DNA from: Phoebastria nigripes
Lineage: Eukaryota > Chordata > Aves > Procellariiformes > Diomedeidae
Assembly (NCBI GenBank): GCA_035582835.1
Contig: JAYKAV010003365.1
Span: 789,623-853,622 of the forward strand
Direction of reading: 5' to 3'
Length of the DNA: 64,000 nt
In this document: one piece after another, positions 1 to 9,010 of the stretch
Position numbering within the stretch: the first letter of the stretch is position 1
How the letters are laid out: every line of letters begins with the position of its first letter
The notes under the pieces: model-generated
The model's input: the letters and a program-made list of their open reading frames with translations, nothing else
Database searches by the model: none
Told to the model about the DNA's origin: nothing
Position numbers and translations under genes: made by a program

Positions 1-1738
1 TATTTCTGCATTTGGATATCATTTGCATATGGCTATAGAAGTTCTTATCTAGTTAAAAAAAGAGGGAAGTTGATAAATCATCAAGGAAGGAAATACTGAG
101 GTTTAAAACAGCCACAAATTTGTTTTTCTTCAGCTTATCATTTTAAAAACTCAAATGCTGTAATTCTGGATGAGTTGCCAGATTGTTTCCTTCATAATTC
201 TGCCTTTCTCTTATCCATTCTTTAGGGATCAAAAACAAGCATATTAAGTTCAGTCAGTGAACACGCAAATCAGACAAACACATTCCCCTAACTTCAGGCT
301 CTGATTAATTCCGCTGGTAGCCTTTGACCTTGATTTCCACAATGTCTTGCAGTACATACAGAAGCTTGACCTGGTATCGGAAAACTGCAGAGATTTGGGT
401 TGGAAAAAATAAAGCCACCTTCATCTCCATTACCAAAGTGCTACATTAAAATCTATAAAACAAAGGGCTGAAAATCTGAAGTTTAGGCCCTGGAGCCAGT
501 TTCACAATCTGTTTCCTGTAGCCAGAGTTCATTTGCAGCCAGTGGAAAAAACAACTTCTAAAAGATAAAAGGCAGTGCTGTGACTTTCAATCAATCTTAG
601 CATTTGGTGTGGGAATATAGCCGTACTAAAGTCTAACACCAACGCTTCAGTTCTGATTCTGGTTCACTTTATTGATCTCNGATGCATGTAGCCATTGTCA
701 GAGACACCCAGCAAGCGCAAACTTATCATGGGAAAAATGAGATCTATCCAACTTCTGAAGATCAAAATTTAGATAGAAATAAAGCAAGCATACGTGACAT
801 GCCTATTCACAGGAAAACTGGGAGACCATAACGAGTGACGACAGAACGGGACGGGAAGCTGAAGTGGTAGCTACTGTTAAAAAACAACAAAAAAAGAAAA
901 CATAAAAGGCACTGGCAGAATTATTTTTTTTGAACCCATCAGTTATGATGGGTGGAGGCCTTGAGTGCTTAGAGAAGTCAAGACTCACATTTATTACAGG
1001 TAGTGATGATTTCAGTAGATATATTGTTCACAAGGGTGCCAAAGGCCTAGAGGAAGCAGCTGCACGAAGCAGTCCAGGCCTGTCCACGCTGCCAAACAAT
1101 GGTTTGCAGACTCCTTGTAGAAAGGATTTTATGGGAAAAAGAGATTGGTCTTCCTTGAAAGTTACAGGTAATGATAGAATGACACTTATTTTGCAAGCTT
1201 CAGAGAAACCATGCCAGAAAACAAAAGGAATGTCAGATGAAGAAACCAGATTCTTTACAAATAAAAGAGCTGTTGATGGCTGGTGTTGGTGAGCCAGCCT
1301 AAGCTCTGTTCCTGGACTCAGAAGCAGTTTCTGTGTCTTTCTGTGGTATGCGAGTAGCTTGTTCTGCATTTAACTTCAGTTTTGAAGTTTGAATTTTAGA
1401 GCGGGAAATGCGTACATGAGAAACGTAAAATAGTTATGCAAGACCCTATAGGCCCAATGCCCTGTTTCTAATTTACTTGCAAGCATTCTTTTGTACACTC
1501 AAAATTGTAGTTTTATGATTGCTCTAATGTGACAGCTGCAAATGGGCGATTCTGCCTTTGTCTATATGTTTCCCTCTCCTCTTCTCTGCCAAGAGGTGAA
1601 TTGGATCATGGAAGTGACTTGGCTGAAATTAACTTTATAAAAAAAATGCCTTTTTTTTTTCCTACAAAAAGGAAGGAAGGAGACTGTATGGCCAGGGAAA
1701 CAGCAATACCAGCCCATTTGGTGGCATCCTGCACTTAA
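1..1738. other. Upstream non-coding DNA, no gene seen
   Basis: AT-rich unique sequence. Two open frames overlap on opposite strands around 930-1370, but neither resembles a known protein, neither has splice context, and their overlap argues against both. No RNA gene or clear repeat was recognised before the CR1 copy that follows. Confidence 0.6.
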
Positions 1739-2117
1739 TCACAGAACGGTTGAGGTTGGCAGGGATCTCTGGAGGGCATCTGGTCCAAACCCCCTGCTCA
1801 AGCAGGGCCACCTAGAGCTGGTTGCCCAGGACCATGTCCAGACGGCTTCTGAAGATCTCCAAGGATGGAGACTCCACAACCGCCCTGGGCAATCTGTGCC
1901 AGTGCTTGGTCACCCTCGCAGTAAAAAAGTGTTTCCTGATGTTCAGAGGGAACCTCCTGTGTTTCAGTTTGTGCCCATTGCCTCTGGTCCTGTCACTGGG
2001 CAGCACTGAAGAGAGCCTGGCTCCATCCTCCTTGCACCCTCCCTCCGGGTATCCATATACATTGGTAGGATTGCCCCCTGAGCCTTCTCTTCTCCAGGGT
2101 CACCAGCCCCAGTATAA
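1739..2117 (-). mobile_element. CR1 LINE fragment, 3' end (truncated)
   Basis: The left end reads as the reverse complement of a CR1 3' terminus (a CACAGAA...GTTGAGG block), and the minus strand encodes the C-terminal end of CR1 ORF2 at 1812-2006 (motifs [15 protein letters not shown] and VVESPSLE). The copy is 5'-truncated at about 2117, as is usual for CR1. It is moderately diverged: the reading frame survives only over the last 65 codons or so. The tail octamers are mostly lost. CR1 is the main LINE of birds and other sauropsids. Confidence 0.9.
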
Positions 2118-2479
2118 TTTGGATTAAAAAAACCTTGGATTTACTTGGATTAAAAGACTGCAGAACTGTTGCCCAATTTGAATATTCCATGCATTGCCCC
2201 CCCCCCGCTTTCATTTTCAAGTGTTGAAGGCGCTGTGTTTCGCCTGCACAGTGGTTTTTTTCCTTTCTGCTGATGTGTTTACTTAGGCTACATCAAAGGC
2301 TTCTGTTGAAGCGTATATCTGACAAGCCTTTGCAGTGCCTTAAAACACGTGTATGTTTAATTTTTTGCCAATGCAAATTTCTGAAGCAAATCCACTACCG
2401 GAATTGCTTTATTCCCGGCTGTTGCCAGCCATCTGCTTTTGATAACCTGTTGCGGTGGAACACCAAAAAACACCAGTAA
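2118..2479. other. Non-coding spacer between CR1 and CpG island
   Basis: Unique sequence with a run of ten C at about 2199-2208. CpG density rises abruptly from about 2490. No gene seen. Confidence 0.5.
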
Positions 2480-2720
2480 GGGAAAAACCTGCGCAGGAAC
2501 GGCAGCGGACGCGCTCTCTTACCCTTCCCGGCAGCGTCNTGCGGAGGGGCGCGGAGGCCCGCGCGCTGCCGGCGGCAGGCAGGGCTTTAGGCGCAGGGAC
2601 CCCCGGGAGCGACCCTGCAACGCCGGTAGGCGGCGGCTACGCCCCCCGCCCCGCGCCGCGCGCTGCCTGCCGGGGCACGTAGTTCCCCTCCGCGGGCGCG
2701 GGGNCGCCCTTCGGCCGCTC

Positions 2721-2743
2721 TACACATCCCAACACTCCCTCCT
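2721..2743 (+). promoter_or_regulatory. Possible ZNF143/THAP11-type site
   Basis: The TACA-x-ATCCCA-x-CA-x-TCCC pattern resembles the TACAACTCCCAGCATGC core of ZNF143/THAP11 sites common in vertebrate CpG-island promoters. Several positions differ, so this is a tentative call. Confidence 0.35.
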
Positions 2744-2747
2744 GGAG

Positions 2748-2753
2748 CTTCCG
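2748..2753 (-). promoter_or_regulatory. ETS/GABP core site
   Basis: CTTCCG on the + strand is CGGAAG on the minus strand, the ETS-family core. Short motif; support comes from its place in the promoter cluster. Confidence 0.4.
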
Positions 2754-2765
2754 CTCCCCGCCCCG

Positions 2766-2770
2766 ATTGG
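2766..2770 (-). promoter_or_regulatory. Inverted CCAAT box 1
   Basis: ATTGG (CCAAT on the minus strand), an NF-Y core, 32 nt before a second copy in the same orientation. Paired NF-Y sites about three helical turns apart are common in CpG-island promoters. Confidence 0.6.
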
Positions 2771-2797
2771 GCCGCCGGCAGCGACCGCTGAAAGACG

Positions 2798-2802
2798 ATT
2801 GG
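2798..2802 (-). promoter_or_regulatory. Inverted CCAAT box 2
   Basis: Second ATTGG with the favourable flank GATTGGCTG. It pairs with the copy 32 nt upstream and lies 37 nt before a GC box. Confidence 0.6.
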
Positions 2803-2838
2803 CTGGCGGGCGCGTCCGTCATGTGGGCTCCCTGTGTT

Positions 2839-2847
2839 GGGCGGGGC
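2839..2847 (+). promoter_or_regulatory. GC box (Sp1/KLF type)
   Basis: GGGCGGGGC, a full match to the Sp1 consensus, directly downstream of the CCAAT pair and upstream of the coding exon. Confidence 0.6.
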
Positions 2848-3253
2848 TAGTTCCTGCCCTTCCCTGCCCCCTCCTCCTAGGGTGAGGGGTTCGTCGGGGG
2901 TCTCTGCGGCCCGGCCCCGCTCTGCCCGGCCCCGGCGGGGAGGGCTGAGGGGGCCGCCTCGCGCCGCGGCGGAGAGGCAGGGCCGGGGCTGTCCCTTTCC
3001 CTCCATGCCTGGGGCGGGGAGGAGGAGCCGCGGGGTGGTGGCTGCCCTGCTCCCCGCCGGGAGAGGCGAAGCCCCAGCGGCGCTGCTCGCTCGGCAGCCC
3101 CGGCGGCGGTGGGCGGCGGTTGGCAGGGTCGCCCGCCGGGGCTGAGGGAACTCCCGCCCGCCCTGCTCCCCATGCGGCGCAGGCAGCGGTCTCTCCGCTC
3201 GCCGCCGCGTTTGTCGTCTTTCTGGGCGCGTTGGCGGCTGTCGGGAGCCCGCC

Positions 3254-3280
3254 ATGGGGCGGCCGCGTCGGGGCTGCTGA
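3254..3280 (+). promoter_or_regulatory. Upstream ORF (8 codons) in a strong Kozak context
   Basis: ATG at 3254 sits in CCCGCCATGG (G at -3, G at +4), a much better context than the main start at 3312 (C at -3). It encodes MGRPRRGC and stops at 3280, 31 nt before the main ATG and in a different frame. If the transcript includes it, it would capture scanning ribosomes and force reinitiation or leaky scanning, lowering translation of the main frame. The transcription start is not known from sequence. Confidence 0.45.
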
Positions 3281-3311
3281 GGCGGCGGTGGGGAGGCAGC
3301 CGGACGGCCCC

Positions 3312-3593
3312 ATGGAGGAGCGGGAAGGCGAGGTGCGCTGGGACGGGCTGTGCAGCCGCGACGCTGCCACCCGCGCCGCCGCCTTGGAGACCATCGGGCA
3401 AGCCGTGCTCCGCCGTAGCGAGACCATCGCTCCCGTGGCGGCGGTGCCTCCTACCCGGGCCGCCGAAGGGCTCCTGGTTCCCGCCGCCCGCGACGGGCTG
3501 AGCGAGGTGCTGGCCCGCTTGCTTATGCTCTCCAAGCGCTGCCCCTTCCCCGACGTGAGGGAGAAGAGCGAGGCGATCCTCAGCGGGGTGCAG
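3312..3593 (+). CDS. First coding exon of an unidentified gene (HEAT/ARM-like N-terminus), partial
   Basis: The exon encodes 94 residues from MEEREGEVRW to ILSGVQ and ends exactly at a codon boundary (phase 0) before CAG|GTAAGC, a consensus donor. ATG 3312 is the only in-frame ATG seen. Its Kozak context is modest (C at -3, G at +4), and the frame stays open upstream to at least about 3000, so a non-AUG or alternative start cannot be excluded. The peptide is rich in Ala, Leu, Arg and Glu. It has likely helices at about residues 17-36, 58-74 and 78-92, with a PDVREKSEAIL stretch like the second helix of HEAT/ARM repeats. No signal peptide or membrane segment is visible. Position in a CpG island behind CCAAT and GC boxes supports a real gene. 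I could not match it to a named HEAT-repeat family, so function is left open. Downstream exons were not recognised. Confidence 0.7.
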
Positions 3594-3599
3594 GTAAGC
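3594..3599 (+). other. Splice donor of exon 1
   Basis: CAG|GTAAGC at the exon 1 end matches the U1 consensus well and leaves phase 0. This donor makes the 94-codon boundary more credible than read-through to the stop downstream of it. Confidence 0.7.
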
Positions 3600-3619
3600 G
3601 CGGCAGATGCCACCTCCGC

Positions 3620-3691
3620 CGTGGGACGGGGCCGGGAGAGCCCCGCGGCCGCCCCCGGGCGGCCGCGGGGCTCTCCCGGCCGCGTCCCACG
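3620..3691. repeat. 72-nt near-perfect palindrome at start of intron 1
   Basis: Positions 3620-3655 pair with 3656-3691 at 34 of 36 positions. The only failures are the central C:C and G3629:G3682. The core contains two GCGGCCGC blocks around CCCGGG. It begins 26 nt after the splice donor, so it could form a very stable GC-rich hairpin in the pre-mRNA or a cruciform in DNA. There is essentially no spacer. Confidence 0.95.
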
Positions 3692-5074
3692 TAGGGAATC
3701 CTCGACTTTCAGCTGTGCAACGGGGTGGGCATCTCACCCCGGCCGGTCAGATTTCTTCGTCCAGTAATACATGCTAAATGCTCCCCTCTCTTCGCGAAGA
3801 AACCTTTGGAAAAGCGTTATTAAAAGGCAGGGGGGAAAAAAGCGTAAAGTTTTTGAGTGCGATCCGGGGGGAGGATTTAGCCATGAATGGCTGGAAAGTA
3901 GCTGATCGTTGGGGCATCCCGAAGGAAGTGCTAAAATGACAACTTTAATGCTCTAGTTTTGGTCTGTATGACCAGTACTGTGATATTACCAGTTTGCTTT
4001 AATACAAAAGCAGGAAAGATTTGGGTATAAACAGTCAGGGCTGCCAATTAAAAATATAAATCGATGTGGGAAGTTTTTGAGCTTTTAAAAGCTGCATGAG
4101 CTTCAGGACTATTAAAGCACAGCCTCTCAAAATTCCCTTTTTGTTGTTTATTGGTAAATAGTTTCTCCACTGGCATCAGTAAGATCCAAACTATTTTTTA
4201 CAGCTCATAGGCGGTCTAGCCAATAGAGGATTACATTTACTGACCTTTTATGTTAACAAAAATAAATGTTACTTTGTACTCTTCCACTGTTACAGTCTAA
4301 TTATAGTTACTCGCATTGCAATTCTCTTGCTCACCTAAGGTTTTTGCGCAGGTTGTGAAATTCTGATGCAGGGCTTGTATCAACGGGTCCAGCAGCACTG
4401 CTTGCTGCAGAGTAGGAAAAGGAAATTCAGGTATTTTAATTACAAGTGAATACATAGAGCTGTGCTTGGAGTTAGCTGCCCGATTCCCACTATTGTGCTT
4501 TTTCTCCCTGAACATTAACAGGTTTAATATATGGGAATCTAGGGGAAAAAATAATAATACATCTATAAAAACATTATTTATATATTATAATATATACAAT
4601 ACACATTATGTATTATATATAAAACATTATATATTATAATATATATATAAAATACACGTATATATGTATTTTAAAGGAACTTGTAATATAGATCCATTTT
4701 TGCTCTGTCCTACTTTGAAGTGGTTCAGAGAAATTCTGGGTTTGGATTATTGAAGCTGAGAAAGGCTCTGTTTATTTTGTCTAACTTCTCAGTAGTGTGC
4801 AATGTGATAAATACAGTATAATTTAATTGATTTTATACAGTTTGGGCTGTATGGGGCATTTTTCTCAAAGCAGATTTTGCCAGTAGATGCTATAAGTACA
4901 ACATATGGTCTATGTGAAAGGCTTGACAGCTATACTGCTTTTCTTTAAAAACCCAAACCAACAAAACAAAAAAACTCCAACTTGAATATTAAGTTGAAAA
5001 CTTAATCTGGCACCTTTGCATCAGCATCATCCCTGTTAAAGATTCAAACGAGAAGTGGGCCCAGTACCAGGGAG
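3692..5074. other. Intron 1 sequence, no further gene seen
   Basis: Leaves the CpG island at about 3770 and becomes AT-rich. It contains a TA-rich low-complexity tract at about 4555-4672. No exon or gene was recognised. Confidence 0.5.
4555..4672. repeat. (TA)n-type AT-rich tract
   Basis: About 118 nt almost entirely of A and T, with many TATA and ATTATA units, short internal repeats (ACATTAT recurs) and local self-complementarity. A likely unstable low-complexity tract. Confidence 0.85.
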
Positions 5075-5235
5075 AATGATGAGTCACTGGAACAGACTGC
5101 TAAGGGAAGACTTGCTTTTATCAGGCACAAGTTATCAGAGTCTATTCAAAGGTCAAACAGGTGGTGATCTCTCACCTAAGTCTCGGAGGAGGTCAGACTA
5201 CGTGATCTGATGACTCCCTTTTAGGCTTTTATATA
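5075..5235 (+). mobile_element. Ancient CR1 3'-end fragment
   Basis: The GAGTCACTGGAACAGACTGC stretch and the later GGAGGAGGTCAGACTACGTG stretch match, with decay, the last part of CR1 ORF2 and its 3' UTR (consensus pattern CACTGGAACAGGCTGCCCAG, then GGACTAGGTGATCT). Orientation is +. The open frame is lost and the tail octamers are not recognisable, so it is old. Confidence 0.7.
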
Positions 5236-7839
5236 TGAAATTACTGGCATGTTCAACTGTTAGTCTTGTTTAGAAACTTTGTTACTANCTTTTTTAAATA
5301 GGCCAAAAAGTTCTAGCAGAAAATATGTCCATCTTGATACAGCAAGTGCAAGTTCAAATCCCATGGTCATAGCTGACTTGATTAATAAAAATAGACGTGA
5401 AAGATATAATAGATATGAAACAAATTGTACACACACAAGCTGCAGTAAAGGTTTAACAACAAGTTAAGAAAAATAAAATCAAATACAACATTACTTTAAG
5501 AAAATCTTTAAAAGCTGCTTTTGTAACTTTTCTTCTTAGGGAGCAGATCTAAGAGAGAAGTATTCTATATTTTATGAATATAGAGTGGCAAGTCTTAGTT
5601 CTTATGACTGTACTCATAAATGAAAATTTTCGTTGTAATCTTTGGATCCGCATTTGTGGAAGAAATAATCCAATCCAAGTATTCCATTTTGGATGCTGTG
5701 GACTATTGTCAGACGTGAAATGGTTTTCTGTTGATTTCATGGCCAAGAGGAATTTTATTCAAATCTCTGCAATGAAGATGGCAGATAAAGCAAACTACTA
5801 AATTAAATATAATTATCCCATAGAACTCATGGCTTTCAGCAGTGATTCTAAACGTAAGTAGCTTAGTAACATCATAAAAATGTGAATTCCTATTCAGAAC
5901 AGTATCAGTACTTAAAGGACTCACTTGTATTACTTTATCTCCCTGTTTTGGCATATGAAACTATCTTTCTTTGAGTCCACGGCAATATGTGCCATTATGC
6001 TGTCTAAACCTTATTCTCTGCCAACGTATTGAAGGACATAGAGCCCAGGGCAGGAAGAGGCAACTTTGAACCCAAAGGTTCTCCTGGGAACTGGTGCTGC
6101 CTTCCTTCTCTCTCTCCTGTGTGATGGTCCGACACAGACTAGTAGTCTGAGCCTGGACTGTTTTTTTTGTTTGTTCNTTTTGTTTTGTTTTTTTGTGAAA
6201 TGGAGAATTGTAAAATGTGCGTTCTTCATCTTTCTGCCCTGCATCCAGGTCAGTGAGGAAATCAAAGATTTGAATTTTCCGTGTGGTCTGATAGCTATTT
6301 CTTTCTGGGGCTAGTGCCCTCTTGCCTGTTGGGGTAATCAACAAATATTTAGGCATGAGCAACTATGCTTCTGGTGTTTTTACAGCTTTGTGTCTGGAGC
6401 AAGTTGGTAGATTGCATTATATGGCTGGTGTAAGCTGCAGGCTTGGCAGCAGCCTGTGTCAGCATGGCATCCCTCTGAGCCTGACTTTGTTATGGTCTTT
6501 TTTTTTTTTTTTTTCTGGAGAAAAAGTCCTCTGAAATATGGTGGAATCCTAAGTGTGCAACTTTCTTCTTTGCTATTAGTAAATAGTATTATTAATGCTA
6601 TTATTAATAAATAGTATTGCCTGTATCAGGATCTATAAAAATAAATTATTGCTTAATGTAAATTCCTGTTGATTTGACTTATATTCAGGATAATGAGTTT
6701 CTTATTGCAGGCAATATATATTTTTATATATATAATAATATATATTTTTTAGCCTAAGAGAATATATCTAATTTCTCATTTAGATTAGACAAGTTGTTTT
6801 TGTAAGAATTATTACAAAGACAGTATCAGGAAACTAGCCCTCTTTTTTCTAATTAAGACTTTCTTGCTTTTATTAGTAAAAGCAAGGTCACTGAAGTCAC
6901 TTTGACCAAATATATATATTTTTAAATATTTTAAAGATATTTCAATTGCAATGCTTTAACCAAGTGAAAAGAGTTTGAATGTTTGCATATGAAAATATTT
7001 GATGAGTGGTTTTTGAGATAAACCCCCAAATATATCATAGCTTTTTGATAACTTCTTGCATATGCGGTATTTTCCATGTATTTATAGCATATTGCTTATG
7101 ACCTTGCAGAATAGTGGGTCATTCCACCTAGTATGCTAGGTGTCTGCACACCAACAGAAATATATGGGGAATGAACAGCAATGGAAGGTCTTAACATGTG
7201 ATCATTAAAAGTATTCTGCCCAGCCTCTATCAGATCAATTAAATGTATGTGACTGGAATATAAATATAAGGTGTACATCAGTAGCTGGAGAAGAATCATT
7301 GAAAATATGAGATTTGCTAGTTAAAATTTCTCATAACCATCCAATGTCTTTTGGAAAAGACTGAGCAGAACATACTGCTCTGCTGAGGTATGTAAATTCA
7401 CAAAAATAGTCTTTTAGATTAACAAAGAGAACGCCTAGATGGGAGGCAGGTTCTGCAGGAGTGACCACAAGATGTTAGCCTACATAGGATAAAAGATGAC
7501 AGAACAGCGGAATAAAACCCACAAATGTCAAAAAGCTTAGAATTTGGCATGTAAAGCTTGATTGGGGGGCAAATATAAGGAAGAAAGAAAATGGTCTCAA
7601 CCTCTTTGAGAAGTAATGTAATAGTACCAAACACTTTCATTGAAGGGGAAAATTAATAATGAAAAAAGAACTTTGCTCCCTATTATCTCTTCATTGATGT
7701 AAACACAAGAAACAAACAGAAAATGGGAAACTGTATGTTGCTGAAGATGCACATGAAGTGCACGAAGATGTATGAACAAAACTGGGACAGTCAAATACAT
7801 AATGAGGTGTAGCTAAAAGAGATATTGGAAGAAAGCAAG
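5236..7839. other. Non-coding, AT-rich, no gene seen
   Basis: Contains T-rich runs at about 6159-6197 and 6499-6514 and TA-rich tracts at about 6713-6752 and 6910-6935. The short open frames overlap each other on opposite strands and show no family signature. The segment from about 7440 may be a further decayed 5' part of the CR1 copy that follows. Confidence 0.5.
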
Positions 7840-9010
7840 AAAAAAAAGATCCACAGATTAATGGATTAACAGATAATGCTGAGGTGATTGAAATGTTCTC
7901 TGAAATGGTTAATCCAGCCAGTGTAGTTAATAGCCATGATAAAAGCATAAATAGTACTCGTCTTAGACTATGCAGGGGAAAAAAACCTGTAGGTTGCTTG
8001 GGTAAGCAACAGATTTTCAGTCTGGTAGGGCCTGATGAAATTCATTCTGAGGTGCTTAGNAAAAAAAAACAAACTAGCTGAAGCGATCTCAGACCTGATA
8101 GCGGAGGGAAGTAGTAGACTCAAAAAGAATAATGGTGCATACCTCTTCAGTATGGGCTAAGTGGGATGGGATGAAGAGGAAACTGGTGGATTTTAACTTT
8201 AGCTCAAAGAAAAAATACTGGAGCAGTGATGAAACACACCTTTAGTGCCTAGAAAAAGAAGTTGAGCAACAGCCAAAACAGACTTATCCAGGATAAATTA
8301 TTTTAAATCCAGCATTTCTACTTCTGTGATGGAGTAACAGGCCTTGTGGTGCAGAGATATGCTATAATGTTAATATGTTGATATATTGGAGTCCTCAATA
8401 TTCACATGATATTTTCATTAACAACCTAGGGAATTATGATCTAGAAACTACTGTGCAGTGAGTAAAATTAGCTGGAAAACCATCCCCAGAAGGTAAGCAA
8501 GGTCAGGTAGCAAGTACTCAGTACAGATTCTACAAGGTCCTGTCCAGCACAATTTTGATTAACAAAGTTTTGCGCTTGTTGAATTGCAGATTACAAGCTG
8601 GGAGGGAGAGTAAAAATACTGGAGAGCAGCCATAGAATTTTAAAATATGTTAATAGTTAATGGGAGCTTGTATTATATCTTCTAGACCTCTGATTTTTTT
8701 GTGGAGAAAGTTTGAAGAAATTGGTGGTGGCACAGTCAGCTAAAAAGGAGGCTGAGACAGTATGTTCCCAAATAAATTGGGGACAGAGGGGATGAAAAGA
8801 CTGCTGCAAAGAAGAAGGAAACATGAGCTAGAACAAATGATCGGTTGATCTAAATTCCAGCAAGACTTTGGTTAGACATTGGGGGAAAATTTCAAGGATT
8901 AGGATAATAAAGCAATGGCATAGACTATCCAGTGATGTTCATCACTAGAACTCTTTGTCTAAACTGTTCTTAAACATCAGGTAGGAGTGATATGCTTACT
9001 TGATCTCTCC
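7840..9010 (+). mobile_element. Ancient, decayed CR1-type LINE (ORF2 region to 3' end)
   Basis: The translated stretch around 8025-8060 reads VGPDEIHSEVL, the decayed form of the CR1 reverse-transcriptase entry motif (usually PDGIHPRVL). Further on, recognisable nucleotide blocks of the CR1 ORF2 follow in order: the AACAG-GCCT region near 8336, the ATTTTCATTAACAACCT block near 8412, and a 3' end near 8905-9010 (GCAATGGCATAGACTATCC, then AAACATCAGGTAGG). Many stops and indels break the frame, so it cannot be active. Boundaries are approximate; the 5' limit may lie nearer 7450. Confidence 0.7.

Larger units (their letters stand above)
2480..3770. promoter_or_regulatory. CpG island promoter and first exon region
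   Basis: About 1.3 kb of very GC-rich, CpG-dense sequence inside an AT-rich window. It contains two inverted CCAAT boxes, a GC box, an ETS core and a possible ZNF143 site between 2720 and 2850, followed by the 5' exon of a + strand gene. No TATA box was seen, which is typical of a broad CpG-island promoter. The motif cluster suggests transcription starts downstream of about 2850. CpG-island promoters are often bidirectional, but no minus-strand exon could be recognised upstream. Long open frames on both strands here are a by-product of the lack of stop codons in GC-rich DNA. Confidence 0.85.

Noticed and set aside
930..1369. Opposed open frames of 120 (+) and 113 (-) codons
   Set aside because: They overlap, lack any known domain and have no splice context; in birds such frames arise by chance.
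2587..3737. Long minus-strand open frames (222, 264 and 286 codons) across the CpG island
   Set aside because: They overlap in different frames, are rich in Pro, Arg, Ala and Gly, and reflect few stop codons in GC-rich DNA. They run antisense to the better supported exon 1.
3120..3767. Read-through of exon 1 to a 215-codon frame from a TTG start
   Set aside because: TTG is not an accepted start here, and the frame runs through a consensus splice donor at 3594 and then the palindrome. The 282-nt exon is more likely.
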